From Paulownia fortunei (taxonomy: Eukaryota; Streptophyta; Magnoliopsida; Lamiales; Paulowniaceae): a stretch of DNA of 64,000 nucleotides. The translations under genes were made by a program, and so were the position numbers. Within the stretch, counting starts at the first letter, position 1; the number at the start of each line of letters is the position of its first letter. Of the stretch, positions 11,274-22,775 are shown in pieces. Under the pieces are notes generated by a model. The model worked only from the letters and a program-made list of their open reading frames with translations. It did no database searches and was not told the DNA's origin. Location of the stretch: NCBI GenBank assembly GCA_019321725.1, contig CM033108.1, positions 15,208,060-15,272,059 on the forward strand. Reading direction: 5' to 3'.

Positions 11274-11441
11274 AACCTGATATGCATTGCCCAACTTTAT
11301 TCCATTCATTACCTAGTAATAAATGCATAATCACAACAATAACATCAAATAAAATATAATCAAATAAACAAGTAGTTAACTGAGTTTTCCAGCCAGGATG
11401 TGTTCATATGCCTTCTTCTATCTACAGAAATGACTAAACCT

Positions 11442-11455
11442 CCACTCTGATACCA
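11442..11455 (-). promoter_or_regulatory. Primer-binding site of A1 (tRNA-iMet type)
   Basis: The reverse complement reads TGGTATCAGAGTGG. The first 11 bases match the 3' end complement of plant initiator tRNA-Met. It lies five bases inside the 5' LTR that starts at 11461 and primes minus-strand DNA synthesis. Confidence 0.85.
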
Positions 11456-11460
11456 CAAAC

Positions 11461-13738
11461 TATAACAACCCTTAACTTAACTGCAGAGCCTAAACAAGTT
11501 GATACAGTTAAGTCAAGAAATGTTAATTTTTTATCAATACTAGAGTTATGACTTTAATAAAAGTTCTCATTTTTAGCTATAAGAGAAAAAGCTTAAATCA
11601 TTTTAAACACATCATATACATATATCAAAACTAAGTACATTTGTCTACAAAACCATAACAGAGTGGTTTATTTAAAAACAAAACAAAGTTTTCAAAATAT
11701 GATATAAAATAGCTCGAAGCATGGCATATGAATAAATCTCTGTCCGGCTGCTCTAGAGACTCAGTCAACCTCTAAACTTGTACATTTCCACCTGCATCAC
11801 ATAAATATAATGAGCTAAAGGCTCAGTAAGGTGAAATTGATGCAATAACAAATAGCGTACATACAAATCACATAAATGATTAAATGCAATATTCAATTTA
11901 ATAACTTTCTTCCATAAATCATTCTTTAGGGCCTTCGAAGTGTGGTACCTAACTAATAGTGATAGACCGTAGTTTTTGGAACCTGTTTATAATGATTGGC
12001 TAATAAGAGAACTAATACGGGGTTTTCATACTTGGTCTTTCAACCTCAGATATTAGCTATATTCTATCTCATTCACTCTGGCTTTCCTATACCAGTTTTT
12101 CAACCTCAAGTATTTACCACCATTTGTTGGGTCCGTCGGTCCCTCCCGCATCCCTTGTCTACCCAACCATCAATCAAGTACTATACTTCCTTTTCAAAAA
12201 CATCATTATATTCTTAATAGTGTCATGCTTCATGAACCATAAATGCATCAAACATTACATCATTTGACAAATAATAACAATTACATTAAAATATGAACAA
12301 TATTATATGATTCTTGTGATACAGCAAATGAAAGCTTCAGCATACCTGAAGTTCACTTTGTGCTTAGTGAAAAGGCCAATCTCTTTGGAAGATAGGATAT
12401 GTTAAAGGCCTAACATAATTAAATCATATACCTTTTAATATCCTTTTTATAAATCATATAGTCTATTCTAGTTAAAATCATATACACTTTTCAATCATTT
12501 ATAAACAATTCCATATCAATTACATAACCTTAAAAATAATGCATACTCCATATTTTACTCCTAATTCAAGATATTAAATATTAGGACAACCATTAAATAA
12601 CTAATAATTCAAACATAATTATTATGGCAGCCTACAAAATATGAATACAATCCAAATTAAAATGACCTAAATTTGGTTCTAACTTAAATTGATTCTAACC
12701 TTCAATTACGCAAACTAATTGCTATTGTTCACAATCATTTATAGGCACCTTCAAACACAATATAAGCATTATAAAATCAATAGAAACAAGTAAATTAAGT
12801 ATATTTTACAAGACTATCAATTTTGCTAAAAATTAGCTTAACTAGCTTGGTTTTGGCTTCAAGTGTAACCTACTTAAGTTTTCAATCATACAAAAACATA
12901 CTAAAACATGTAACCATCCAAGATGCTATAAATTTAGTATAAGAAACATTGAAAAATAATATACCTTGATTAAGTTTAAGTTAAGCTTCAAAATCAACGG
13001 TTTTCAAGCTTAAAATGGTGGAAACTTGTTCTAGTTTGTGTTCTATGGATTGAATTCAATTTTTGTGAGTATGAGAGTGTAGAAATTTGGGATAAACTTA
13101 GGATAATAAGGTCTGGTCATTTTTGAGGTGCTTCCACAAGAAATATGGATGAAAATGATTTCTTTGACCTTTCAAAAAGAGATAAGTGGAGGGTGATGAT
13201 TGGTTGCATCATGCTTGGTATCTTCTCATGCCAAAAGCCATGTTCAGGGCTAAGGAGATGACAAAAAATGATGCTTTGGTATTATAATCAAGTGCAATGC
13301 GGGTTAGAATGATTTTATGTAACCTAGTCAACCAACCAATCAAAATGCATCATTTTGCATACTTTTAGTTCTTAGCCAAATGTAACATATTTCAAGCAAA
13401 TATTTAGGCAAATAATTACTTTAGAATGTAACAAGTATGGAGTAATAAGAATAATTCATCTCATGGCCATTCAACACATCAATCTTCTTTAATCGAGATA
13501 TCGAGCTTTTCACTATAAAAAAGCACTTAAGGAATATGTTAAATCAAGAAACAAAAGTTTGATCTTATATTTCATGTACTAATGCATGTTAAATCATAAC
13601 TGAAGCATATAATAACAATTATTCATATTCATGTAATCATGTTATTTGTATGTTGTAATTCGATAATGCACATTGATTAGATGCATATTCATATAAGATG
13701 CTTATTATTGGCTGTGTAGGAGAGAATTGGGCATTACA
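11461..13738 (-). mobile_element. Family A 5' LTR of A1 (2278 bp)
   Basis: Starts TATAACAACCC (mutated from TGTAAC) and ends GGGCATTACA. It aligns over its length with the LTRs at 42704, 47638 and 51891, and includes the 545-bp block absent from the 3' LTR. It should contain the promoter (transcription to the left), but I cannot place a TATA box with confidence. Within 12010-12120 is a diverged internal duplication of about 57 bp centred on 'tttcaacctca'. Confidence 0.9.
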
Positions 13739-15769
13739 CTTGTGATCTACCGAGAAGTATCCCACTTGTGGTACTTAAAATATCACATAAGCACACCTCG
13801 CATGCCTCGATGTACTAGTAGTGGCCAATAAACATCTTTATTCATTTAAATTATTTCTCAAATCATATTGTGCATGCAAGAACCTCAACTATACCTATAT
13901 GCCATCCATGCACATGTAAATGCTCATGAATAGTGTATTTAATATGAAATGCAAGTCATCCTACTATCAACATATTTCAAGAATCATAAGACTCTTAAAG
14001 TACATAATATACTTGTCATTAAATAAATTTAAATATCATCAACACATTATATATAAATACTTCAAGACGTACTATGTTCACGCATTATAGTTGCAAATGG
14101 ATCTTTACTTACCTTTCACATGGTTGGTGGCTTGGTCTAGATTTATTTAGTGTTTCCTCCACCAACCTTAAATGTAAAATAGCTTGTAATATTACCCAAC
14201 ATCAAACACTATTCTTAATTTGCCAAGTTGAAAGCACAAAATCTCATACTAAGACCTTAAACATAAAGCTATCTAGGTAACAATCAAGCTTTTACAAACT
14301 AAAACCCAATATAGTCCTTCAAATACCTTAATTTCTCATCTTAGATACATGAAAACTTTATGTAATTGAAGTATTATAACTCTAATAGCATTTACCTAAT
14401 TTTTAGAACTCAGTAGAAATGTGTTTAGGTTAAAACATATTAAGTTATCAAATGGGAAAGATTCATATTTTCATATTTTCCTGTTGTCCAATTTAGTTGT
14501 ATGATAACTTTGACATCCTTAAGCATATCCAATCACTCCAAAACTTTTACCACACTTATATAACATGTATTTAAATGTAATCAAATTATAGAATTTTCAA
14601 AAATCATGATTTACCTCAGCAAAAGCAGCCCACTTATCACAGCACAAAAACTGTAAGTTCTATCATGACAGTTTTAAGTGTCTCTTTAAATATCAAACGA
14701 TATTTCAAGTTATAACCTCTCCAAACTTACATACATCACCAAAACTCATATATAAACATATGTATAGTAAAATATATAGGTTTTAATTAAGTTATTATAA
14801 ATATATATAGCTTTAAAGACAAAAATCAGCAAGTATATAGTTTTTATCCCTGGCGATTTTTATGGTGATTTTGCAACTAAAAATCCTTCTTTTGTGAATT
14901 ATAAGGCCATAAATAACATCCTAACATTATTATAAAAAATAATAGTAGCTTTAAAAATCATTAACCCTCAAATAATTCAATAATTGAAATCAAAACATGA
15001 GTTAAGCTCATCAATGCACAAGTTTAAGTTTCTAATTCCTCCTCCCTTGCTTTCCTTTACTTCCTTCACTCTTTTCTTTACTTGGAGGCACTTGAGAGAA
15101 ACTTCTAAAATTCAATATGGAGGTTTAGAATGTGAAATAGCTCAGAAATAATTTTGGTCGTGGTTCAATGATAGAAATGAAGAAAGGTTGAGGTGGTAGC
15201 TTGAGGTGTCAAGTGGTGATTCAAATCTAATGTTATACACATTTTATATATCTCTAATCTAGTGTTTCTCATTTTTTATTTTTCTATTTACAACCTATTT
15301 TAATTTTTGTATAATCAGATAATAAATTATGCCCTAATTTCTTAACTATTCATTCGATCTCCAAACCAATTGACCTTCGATTCTTAACTAGTTTGCATTT
15401 CTAAAATCATATACATATATGGACCTTGTACTATGACACTTACATCACATTATATCATGTTCAATATCTCAAGTATGTTAATTCAAGGGTGTATACTTTT
15501 AAAACACCTCGATTTAATTGAAGCAATTCATATAAGCTTACTAGTTACTTTTTTAATAGTTCTAAGATTATAACATAGAACCTATGACTATCCAATATAT
15601 TAACCAATCTATTCTTTTTCTTATCTAAATGTAGAATTACTTAATTATATTGTAGGATCTCAACCACTAACATCTTGTAAGATGCCATGTAAATGTTAAT
15701 GCAAATTAGCATGTAATGCGTGAATCATATTGGTCAAGTGAGTAGTGAGTGTGAGGCTTGGGTATTACA
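13739..15769 (-). mobile_element. Family B 5' LTR of B1, right part
   Basis: Continues the LTR interrupted at 5242 and ends ...GAGGCTTGGGTATTACA (TGTAATACCC on the coding strand). The middle, 'aaaactgtaagttctatcatgacag', matches the C-array units; the last kilobase (from 'aaatccttc' near 14883) is present in B LTRs only. Together with 4622-5242 the LTR is about 2.65 kb. The open frame at 14074-14280 lies inside it and is not taken as a gene. Confidence 0.85.
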
Positions 15770-15915
15770 AAACACGACATGCACAAGGCTACCATGGTGC
15801 CTTAAGTCTAAGGACTAATCATGTAGTATCATAACTTAGAAATTCTTATTTCGACAAACAACATTTCTAATTAAAAATTTCCAATAGGCCTATTTAGTGT
15901 ACTTATTCTCTAACA
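15770..15915 (-). mobile_element. Copia D LTR (D0), right part
   Basis: Resumes the LTR broken at 3629: 'caaggctaccatggtgcc' corresponds to 1892-1909 and 24548-24565, where it directly follows the 'agaagatat..' block seen at 3608. It ends in TTCTCTAACA (15906-15915). Its first five bases AAACA are the right-hand target duplication of B1. Confidence 0.8.
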
Positions 15916-16300
15916 AGCACCCACATACATGCACCAGTGTCACTATGCTAATATCCATGGACCAAGACATCCTTCTCATGCGAGCATACATCGTATGCGT
16001 GAGTCTATTGGACTATAAGATGTCCCATTTCAAAAAGCTGTCGACTCAAAACTAATTTAAGGCTAAAGTTATAGAAGTATACTCCATAATCACCATCAAA
16101 TGTGTGACTATCCCTCATAGCTAAATTTGGTGTAGGAACTTTATCTAATTACTATATGCAATTAAAGGTAAAGAAAATTGCCTATTTTATTAATATAATT
16201 TGAAAAGATTGTTTTAACAAATACAAGAATATTAAAGACACCCAATCTAATTGGCACGCCGGACACTTCTCTAATAATACTTAGACATGGCCACCAGGAT
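15916..16300 (-). other. Copia 3' untranslated segment next to D0
   Basis: Matches 2007-2370: 'acccacatacatgcac' next to the LTR (polypurine tract on the minus strand), a 'gcgagcatacatcgtatgcgtgag' block, and the closing 'aattggcacgccggacacttctctaataat' block that in the first unit directly follows the pol stop. Confidence 0.65.
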
Positions 16301-17400
16301 ACCAATGGACTTTGATATTGTACTATACCCTATGGTGGGTCCATTAAGGTTTGTAACTTATTGGAGTGCATAAGTGCATAATAAATGGTATTTTGTAATT
16401 TTCCTAAATTAATGTCATACATAAATGTTCACTTTTGAATCAATATTTAAGGGAATCCTTATGTACATAGAATTTAGTAATTTATTTGTGTACTATTCCT
16501 TTTATGAGAGAATTCATGGTTCTTGAATTTATTCAAGCTCTATGATCTAGCCCTTTTCAATCTAATAGAAAACAAATTTCTTCAAGAAGGTCCTCAAAAC
16601 TAATACTTTAGATTTGAAAAATCATAGAAGCAGTATCGAAAGGAATCCAACCTATCTCTCACTAACTGCTTTGTACAAGCAGGTTTTCTCGTACCCTTAT
16701 GTATGAGGAGTTTTTTTTTATATCATATCTAATATGATATTTTTTAGCAATGACATTGGTGACTTTCTTCATAAGAATATCATCGATTATAGGGTATAAT
16801 CCAAGAGTGAAAGAGAGATCTTAGTGAAACTCAACAAGGACTCTCCTTTTTGAGAATCCTATTCTCCATTAGATAATTAAAGAATACACCACCTTAGTAT
16901 TTATTTCCTTGATCATGATGATGGATTTTAATATTTCTATTAGTTTTATTCTCTACCTCATATCCAGATTCTTTAAACTCTTCAAAGCATTTAGAGTAAT
17001 GAAGTAAGAATAGTTTGCTTGTGCACTAATATTTTGTGGACTGCAAATAATTCTTTTGGATCAAGTCCAAATTGGTGCCTTGCTCCATTTGTCCCAAAAA
17101 TGGTGATTTGATCATCTTACCTTTAAGATAAATTCACAAGTCAGCATCATATGCAAGTCCAAGAGGTCAAGCTGACAAGTCATCTTGTTAATTCTTTCTT
17201 CAGAGATATTACCTAACCTAGCATATCATGATTATATATAAGTATGACTATCTAAACTTATTTTGTTGATTTTATTAGATTGAATTTTTATGGTAATGTA
17301 AGTTAATTACCAAAGTATGAACATTAAGAGTCATCGAACATTTCCATCTTTTGATTTTTCAATCAAACTGATTCAATAGAAATCCAACTCTTAAATCTTT
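16301..17400 (-). pseudogene. pol: Ty1/copia integrase remnant, internal unit A
   Basis: Heavily mutated copia integrase. Minus-strand frames near 17050-17110 give 'FLGQMEQGTNLDLIQ', the SPF.GQ.ERA..L.DLIH segment at the start of the core. 16850-16960 gives 'VENKTNRNIKI' and 'YLMENRI', the EVEKQ...IK.L.SD..GEY...F..YL...GI segment. The middle of the core is deleted. 17100-17400 keeps scattered matches to the gag-pre-integrase region at 19990-20560. Stops in all frames. 16301-16840 has no motif I can name. Confidence 0.6.
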
Positions 17401-18149
17401 TGCACTATAGGCAAATAATTATCGCTAACCCAATTCTATCTAGAGATAAGTGGACCATTCGTTCAGGTGAGGAATCAACCTTTCTTTCACTTCCAAGTTT
17501 AAGGATTTTCTCTCAAGCTCATTTTCTTGTCACCCACTACAACTCCTTATAGAGATGGGATAATATCCACTATCAAATACCTAAGAAGAATTGTCAACAA
17601 TTGACTTCAACAAAATTTATTTGAATTAAAACTCTTTCTAACTCAAATATTTGAATTTGAACTCTTTCTAATTGAAGAAGTGAATTAGTACTCCTACTAA
17701 TTCATTTAAGCAAGTCAATACTTGCATTTTCTCTTTCTATGCCCTATTTAACCATAATTTTAGCATAATCCTATATTGTTCGAATTAATCTTCTAGCTTA
17801 GCCTATTTTAAATTTTTGTTTCTATTGATAGCTCTTTCTCAATCCATCTCTTAGACCCTAAGTCTTAGAGTAGGTGAAACGAATAACAAAATTGGTCTTT
17901 GAAAACTAGAGTCTCCTATAACTCTTTATGGGATGTCTTTGCACAACTCTTTGTAGAATGTGTAGTGGGAGGTGCTTTCCACATCTTTTGTGAAAATTGT
18001 TTCTACAATTATTTGCAAAAACTCTCTTTTGCACATTTTAAACCTCTTAAAATTTCAAGAACTCTTTTAAGAGCAATCTAGAAAGATTTGGAGCTTAGTA
18101 ATGTTTAGTGTCTTCTAGAATAAATCAAGTGGATATAGTAGTGATAACT
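17401..18149 (-). other. Unassigned part of copia internal unit A
   Basis: By position this should be protease and gag, but I find no gag or protease motif. It holds two imperfect direct repeats, 'atttgaattaaaactctttctaactc' / 'atttgaatttgaactctttctaattg', at about 17620-17675. The small frame at 17899-18081 has no recognisable product. Confidence 0.35.
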
Positions 18150-18621
18150 ATTATCCTAAGTGAGGCATAAAATCAAGCATTTATTTGAAAATACATTTAT
18201 TTATAATGAGGTCTTTAATTATGAATGTCACCCACTATTTTCTTCAAATTCCATCACCCGTAATGGTAATTCGGGAATCATATCTTCTAGTGGGATTGAG
18301 GTCCAATTAGTATATCATATACCTCAATTTTATAAGCCTATATAATACATTAAAATGTAGTTAACTCTTTAATGATTGTATCTTTATACAACCCACAAGA
18401 TGTTGTACCTCACCTATTCCCATATGCCTCAATTTGTGAGTCTATACGGTACAAAGTGTCAAGCAACACCCATCAGACATTCGTGTAGATGGAGTATCAA
18501 GACATTCCATGAATCATGACCAATGCAGTGATGAGTCCATCCCACGGGCATCACTATGCTTGGTAAAGATCACAATTTTCCAATATAAGACCACCCCATG
18601 ACTTATGGCCGATGATCGAGT
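18150..18621 (-). other. Copia leader remnant, unit A
   Basis: Aligns almost end to end with 21410-21870, the leader between gag and the priming site in unit B (shared blocks such as 'tccatcaccc', 'acccatcagacattc', 'atgacttatggccgatgatc'). The remaining 900 bp of leader and the priming site are deleted, so the D2 LTR follows directly at 18622. Confidence 0.7.
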
Positions 18622-19705
18622 TGTTGGGTTCACTATAATCGTAGGTGCATGCACAGAGGAAAAATTATTTTTTTATAAAAGCATGGATTTATCAGATAAA
18701 TACATTCCCTTAATTCGAAAGCAATTCTAAAGATCACGCTTATTCAAGTAAATATACAAACAAATATATTATGTTTTAGATTTATACTTTTGAGCACTCC
18801 AGTTGTTGTAGAAAATAAAATAATCAATTGTTATATACCTAGCTTATCATTCTCACAGGAATCCACGTGTCTCCCCTCTATCAGCTACACAATAAGAAAA
18901 ACAACATCGATTAAAAAGAATTTGCTAGTATCCTTAAAATTGTTTTCTAATCAAGATCTAGAGTAAACTTTTACCATTTAACCCAGTTGATTGATTAAGA
19001 ACAAGCTATCAAGAACAATAAAGATGAATTCTTTAAGTTCTTAAAATATTGATATGAAGAGAATATTAAGAAAATAATTTTCTTTAAAGAACACAAAAAA
19101 TCAAAACTTTCAATAAACACTTTTCTTTTTATTTCTTTTCTTTTCTTTTCATTGGAGAGCAAAAAATAGAAGACAAAAACAAAAACAAGTTTTCTAAAAA
19201 TTTGTTGGAATTTTAGACCCTCTCTGTATAAGTTGGGGCTGGAAATTTCACGTGAGTTTGTCAATTTTGAATGATTTCAAAGTGCGATCTTGGAAGGATT
19301 TTAAATTCATTCTTGATATTATGTGAACTCTTCAAATAATAGTAAGACATATATATATATATATATCAAATATAAATAAATATACATATATAGTAAATAT
19401 CCAAGTGGTTGATTTTTATCACATGAAAATGGTCACTATTTATTATTTATATAGATATATTAATTAAAATAAATCATATTTATTTTAATTATCCTCTTCA
19501 TATTTTAGTGAGCTTTTAAGTTATATACTTTAATTTTTGGGCTTGGACTTAAAAGGTCCATAAATCAATCCAATTAATTTAATCCAATATTAATTAATCC
19601 AATAAATTAATTATAATTTACTCCTATTGGGCTTTCTAATAAAATTACTTCCAATTATCAATTGAATAATTTTATTTAACTATTAAATTAAATAATTAAT
19701 CAATA
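18622..19705 (-). mobile_element. Copia D LTR (D2), truncated
   Basis: Starts TGTTGGGTTCACTATAATCG, the coding-strand LTR end, and aligns with 22776-23915. It breaks off at about 19705 inside an AT-rich stretch and runs straight into integrase. So the LTR start, polypurine tract, RNase H, reverse transcriptase and part of integrase of unit B were lost in one deletion. It contains a run of alternating AT at 19348-19372. The frame at 18995-19264 is an LTR artefact. Confidence 0.8.
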
Positions 19706-20017
19706 TAAAAAATTTGTGCTTAAATATTCACCTCCTCGATCAGATTGAAGAGTCCTTATATATAAGCTATTTTGTTTTTCTACTTCATTTCTGAATTCTT
19801 TGAACTTTTCAAATACTTCAGGCTTGTACCTTAAAACGTACACATAACTATACCTAGAGAAGTTATTGATAAAGGTTAAGAAGTAGTTATAGTTCCCTCG
19901 AATACTAACACTTAGTGGCACACATATATCTGTATGGATCAAATCCATTAGATGTTTAGCTCGCTCCACTTGTCCAACAAATGGAGATTTGGTCATCTCC
20001 TTTGAGGCAGGACTCAC
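19706..20017 (-). pseudogene. pol: Ty1/copia integrase core, unit B
   Basis: An open frame of about 105 codons has the copia integrase core start: 'KSPFVGQVERAKHLMDLIHT' with the first catalytic Asp in DLIHTDICVPL, then 'YFLTFINNFSRY' and 'FEKFKEFRNEVEKQ', and the second Asp region 'LQSDRGGEYLS'. The catalytic Glu region is removed by the deletion to the D2 LTR at 19705. The start Met is only the first Met of the open stretch. Among the best-kept copia sequence in the window. Confidence 0.9.
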
Positions 20018-20346
20018 ATGTTGATAGTTTTTACTCGTTCTTTAGATCAAGTAATTATGCCAACTTGTTAATTTTATTTCTTAGAAATATGCCCTAATAT
20101 TATGTGTTATAAGCTCATGGAACTATGATTATCTAATTTTCTTTTATTTTGTTGAATTGTGAGAATAGGATTATGTGGAATAACAGTATATAAACAATTA
20201 GTCAAGGAACCCCAATAGATAAACTCAAAACATTTGAAAATAGAACAATTTCCATTCTCAATGGTAAATCTAAAACCTTCTTTATCCAAAATCAGAATAA
20301 AGATAATGTTCTTAATAATATCTAGAATGAAAAGACAATTGTTCAA
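20018..20346 (-). pseudogene. pol: Copia gag-pre-integrase domain, unit B
   Basis: The frame at 20107-20346 encodes 'IIFILILDKEGFRFTIENG', 'CSIFKCFEFIYWGSLTNCLY', which fits the pre-integrase domain (IIS.S.LDK.G..F...N..C.IY...). Between it and the integrase core (20018-20100), frames shift and carry the remains of the zinc-binding 'CESCLKG' motif. Upstream lies the protease. Confidence 0.8.
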
Positions 20347-20379
20347 AACTATTACAAAATCATTCTCAAAAGTTAGATT

Positions 20380-20572
20380 AACGGTGCCATAGCTAATGCA
20401 ACAGCTCTTGCTCCATTCTCCATCCTTAGGACTATTTCTCCTCCATCCAGCTTCCTACTTCTTATCATTATCTGCAAATCTTTGCAGGTATGTGAGCCAC
20501 AACTGGTATCCAATACCCAAGAAGCATCATTAATAAACAAGTTAACTTCAACAAAATATATAGCTGAACTCT
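20380..20572 (-). pseudogene. pol: Copia aspartic protease remnant
   Basis: Minus-strand frames near 20440-20530 give a 'LDTSCGSH.CKDLQIM' type stretch followed by 'RKLDGGEIVLRME' and 'ARAVALAMA'. Copia proteases have W.LDTG...H.C with the same downstream pattern; here the Gly of DTG looks like Ser, and frames shift. It lies between gag and pre-integrase as expected for copia. Confidence 0.65.
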
Positions 20573-21381
20573 TCAGGCTTGTAAGATACTCATTGTAATT
20601 TCTCTTCTAGTGCCCTGTTTGCCATAGTAATGGCACTTGTTATTGGCTTGAGAAGAAATCTTCTTGAGACCACCCTTCGCCTTCAGCTTGTTGGGTTTGG
20701 AGGAACTCTTTCCTTTCCCATTTCCTCTCTTGGGCTTTTTAGCCTTTGATTTGGAAGAGGATCCAACAAGCATAACCAGCTTGTTCTTTTTTATGGTGGA
20801 CTCAACCATCTTTAATATGTTCACAAGCTTAGGGAGACTAGTCTCCATGTTGTGCATGTTAAAGTAGGCAACAAAGGTTCAAATAAAGGAGGTAGAGACT
20901 GTAGTAGAAGGTCCATATAGGGTTTGTTCTTCACAATAACTCCGAGGTACTCCAGCTTTACAATGAGGTATATCATCTTCAATCTATGGTTATGGACTGA
21001 AGAGCCCTCAGTCATACGACATCTGAAAAGCTTTCTTGAGATCTAATATCTCATCTGCCGAGTATGTTAACTATACAACTCTTGTATGTGAAGGAGGACC
21101 CCATAAGCATTATCTTGATCCTCATTCTGCCTCTACAGCTCATTTGATATTGATGCTAACATGTAGCATTGAGCCTCCAGTTTGTCATCAACATGATGTA
21201 GGTAATATGTATAAGCCTCTAAACTAATATCCTCTGGTAGAGTCGAAGAAGGCGCGGCATCGAGGACATATGCCCTCTTCTCAGATTGAAGGATTATCTT
21301 AAAGTTTCTTAGGCAATCAACAAAGTTTGGTCTAGTTAATTTGTTTTGTTCAAGAATTGTTGCTAATAGATTATTTGCCAT
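20573..21381 (-). pseudogene. gag: Ty1/copia gag, unit B
   Basis: Three consecutive frames cover gag. 21133-21381 starts at the probable native ATG: 'MANNLLATILEQNKLTRPNF', 'LRNFKIILQSEKRAYVLD', 'LEAQCYMLASISNEL', typical of the N-terminal gag domain. 20821-21015 has 'LKMIYLIVKLEYLGVIV' and 'LLLQSLPPLF'. 20573-20857 is a Lys/Ser-rich linker followed by a decayed zinc knuckle, CHYYGKQGTRREI, in which the second Cys is Tyr and the last Cys is lost. Two frameshifts separate the parts. Confidence 0.88.
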
Positions 21382-22760
21382 TTTAGTAGAAAAATATACA
21401 ACATATTAACGAAGTAAAAATTGAGTAAACTATTGAAAAACATATTCATTTAATATAAGGTCTTTAATCCTAAATGTCTTTCACTATTTTTTTTAATTCC
21501 ATCACCCCTAATGGAAGTTTAGAAAATCGAATTTCCTAGTAGGCTTGAGGTCAACAAAAATATTTCATACCCTAATTTTATGAGCCCATGAAATATTTCT
21601 ATTAGTAGTTAACTCTTTGACGATTGTATCACTATACAACCCTCAACTTTATTTTGCCTCACCTCTTCCCATATACCTCAATTTTGAGAGCACATATGGT
21701 ACTAAGTGTCAAATAACACCCACCAAACATTCATATAGAAGGAACAACAAGATGTCCCACCACTCATGGCCAATATAATGAAGATTCCATCCCACCAGCA
21801 TCTCTATGCTTGATAGAGATCATAACTTTCTAACATAAGACCCCCCCATGACTCATGGCCAATGATCAAGTACGGTAGCGACCGTCATATCTCTACCTTT
21901 GATGGTAGGCATGGAATGATAGGTATTACCTACTTGTTCATTTTTGTTTGAAATCAAATTTTATAAAATCAAATGGGGTTCATTTTAGCCAAGTCCTCAT
22001 TATAAGTAAAATTAAGTTGGTTATTTAATGCATGCCATCATAAATTAGGTTGGTTATTTAATGGATGATCATGAATCAATCATATGCGGTCCATTTGAAC
22101 CAAAAATGGACCTAAGGGCAGTCTAAGGGTAATAAAATAAAATAGAGTATGCTCTATTACATAATTGTATCACATATAATCATAACCCTTCATTAAAGCC
22201 CCACCACATATTCTACTCTTTTTGCATAAAGTAAATAGTTTATATGTATGGAATAAAAGGCTCCTATACCCTATTTTTAAACTCAAAAATAATAAATAAA
22301 ATCATTCACATTGGTCCAATGGCTCATTATCATCCCATACATGCTCATAATAAATATCATATGCAATTATCAAAGCATGTAAATTTACTAAGTTGTTAAA
22401 CTCAATTTTTACTTAGGATAATTTTTAATTGCTTGAAAATTAATTTTTCAGAAAATACTAAAATTAACATTTAATTTTATAATTGTAGAAAATCAAAACA
22501 AAAGGCCCTGGCCACACGCAAGCACCCTGACTACACGCGATGCACATCAGGCATATTGCCTACTACAGTAGTGTGCGCATCCTATTTTTCGTGTCCTTTT
22601 TTTAATTTTCAATATTTAAATAATTTAAATAAAAATAATTAAATAAAATCCTAATCATAATTATAGTAAACATGCAAAACCAAATTTAGTATGTTAAACA
22701 TGAATTTAAATAATTTAAATCTTACATTCTAATTTGAAATTCACTAAATAAGCAAAATCG
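21382..22760 (-). other. Copia 5' leader, unit B
   Basis: About 1.4 kb of noncoding DNA lies between gag and the priming site. The gag-proximal third is shared with 18150-18621, and the LTR-proximal part (from 'tatctctacctttgatggtaggcatgg' at 21889) with 25065-25800. A GC-richer patch occurs near 22505-22590 ('ggccacacgcaagcaccctg'). No reading frame. Confidence 0.65.
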
Positions 22761-22774
22761 TGGCTCTGATATCA
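22761..22774 (-). promoter_or_regulatory. Primer-binding site of copia unit B
   Basis: The reverse complement, TGATATCAGAGCCA, differs from the initiator tRNA-Met complement (TGGTATCAGAG..) by one base at position 3. It lies next to the D3 LTR. Confidence 0.8.
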
Positions 22775-22775
22775 C

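Noticed and set aside
17540..17560. 'tagagatggga' as a second hAT-type terminus
   Set aside because: It is 43 kb from the candidate at 61050, lies in copia internal DNA and has no paired inverted end.
18995..19264. 89-codon minus-strand frame, and its counterpart at 23109-23303
   Set aside because: Both are the same part of a D LTR, Lys/Phe-rich because of A/T runs, and differ by indels that shift the frame.
19348..19372. AT dinucleotide run as a regulatory element
   Set aside because: A short microsatellite in an AT-rich LTR; nothing supports a function.
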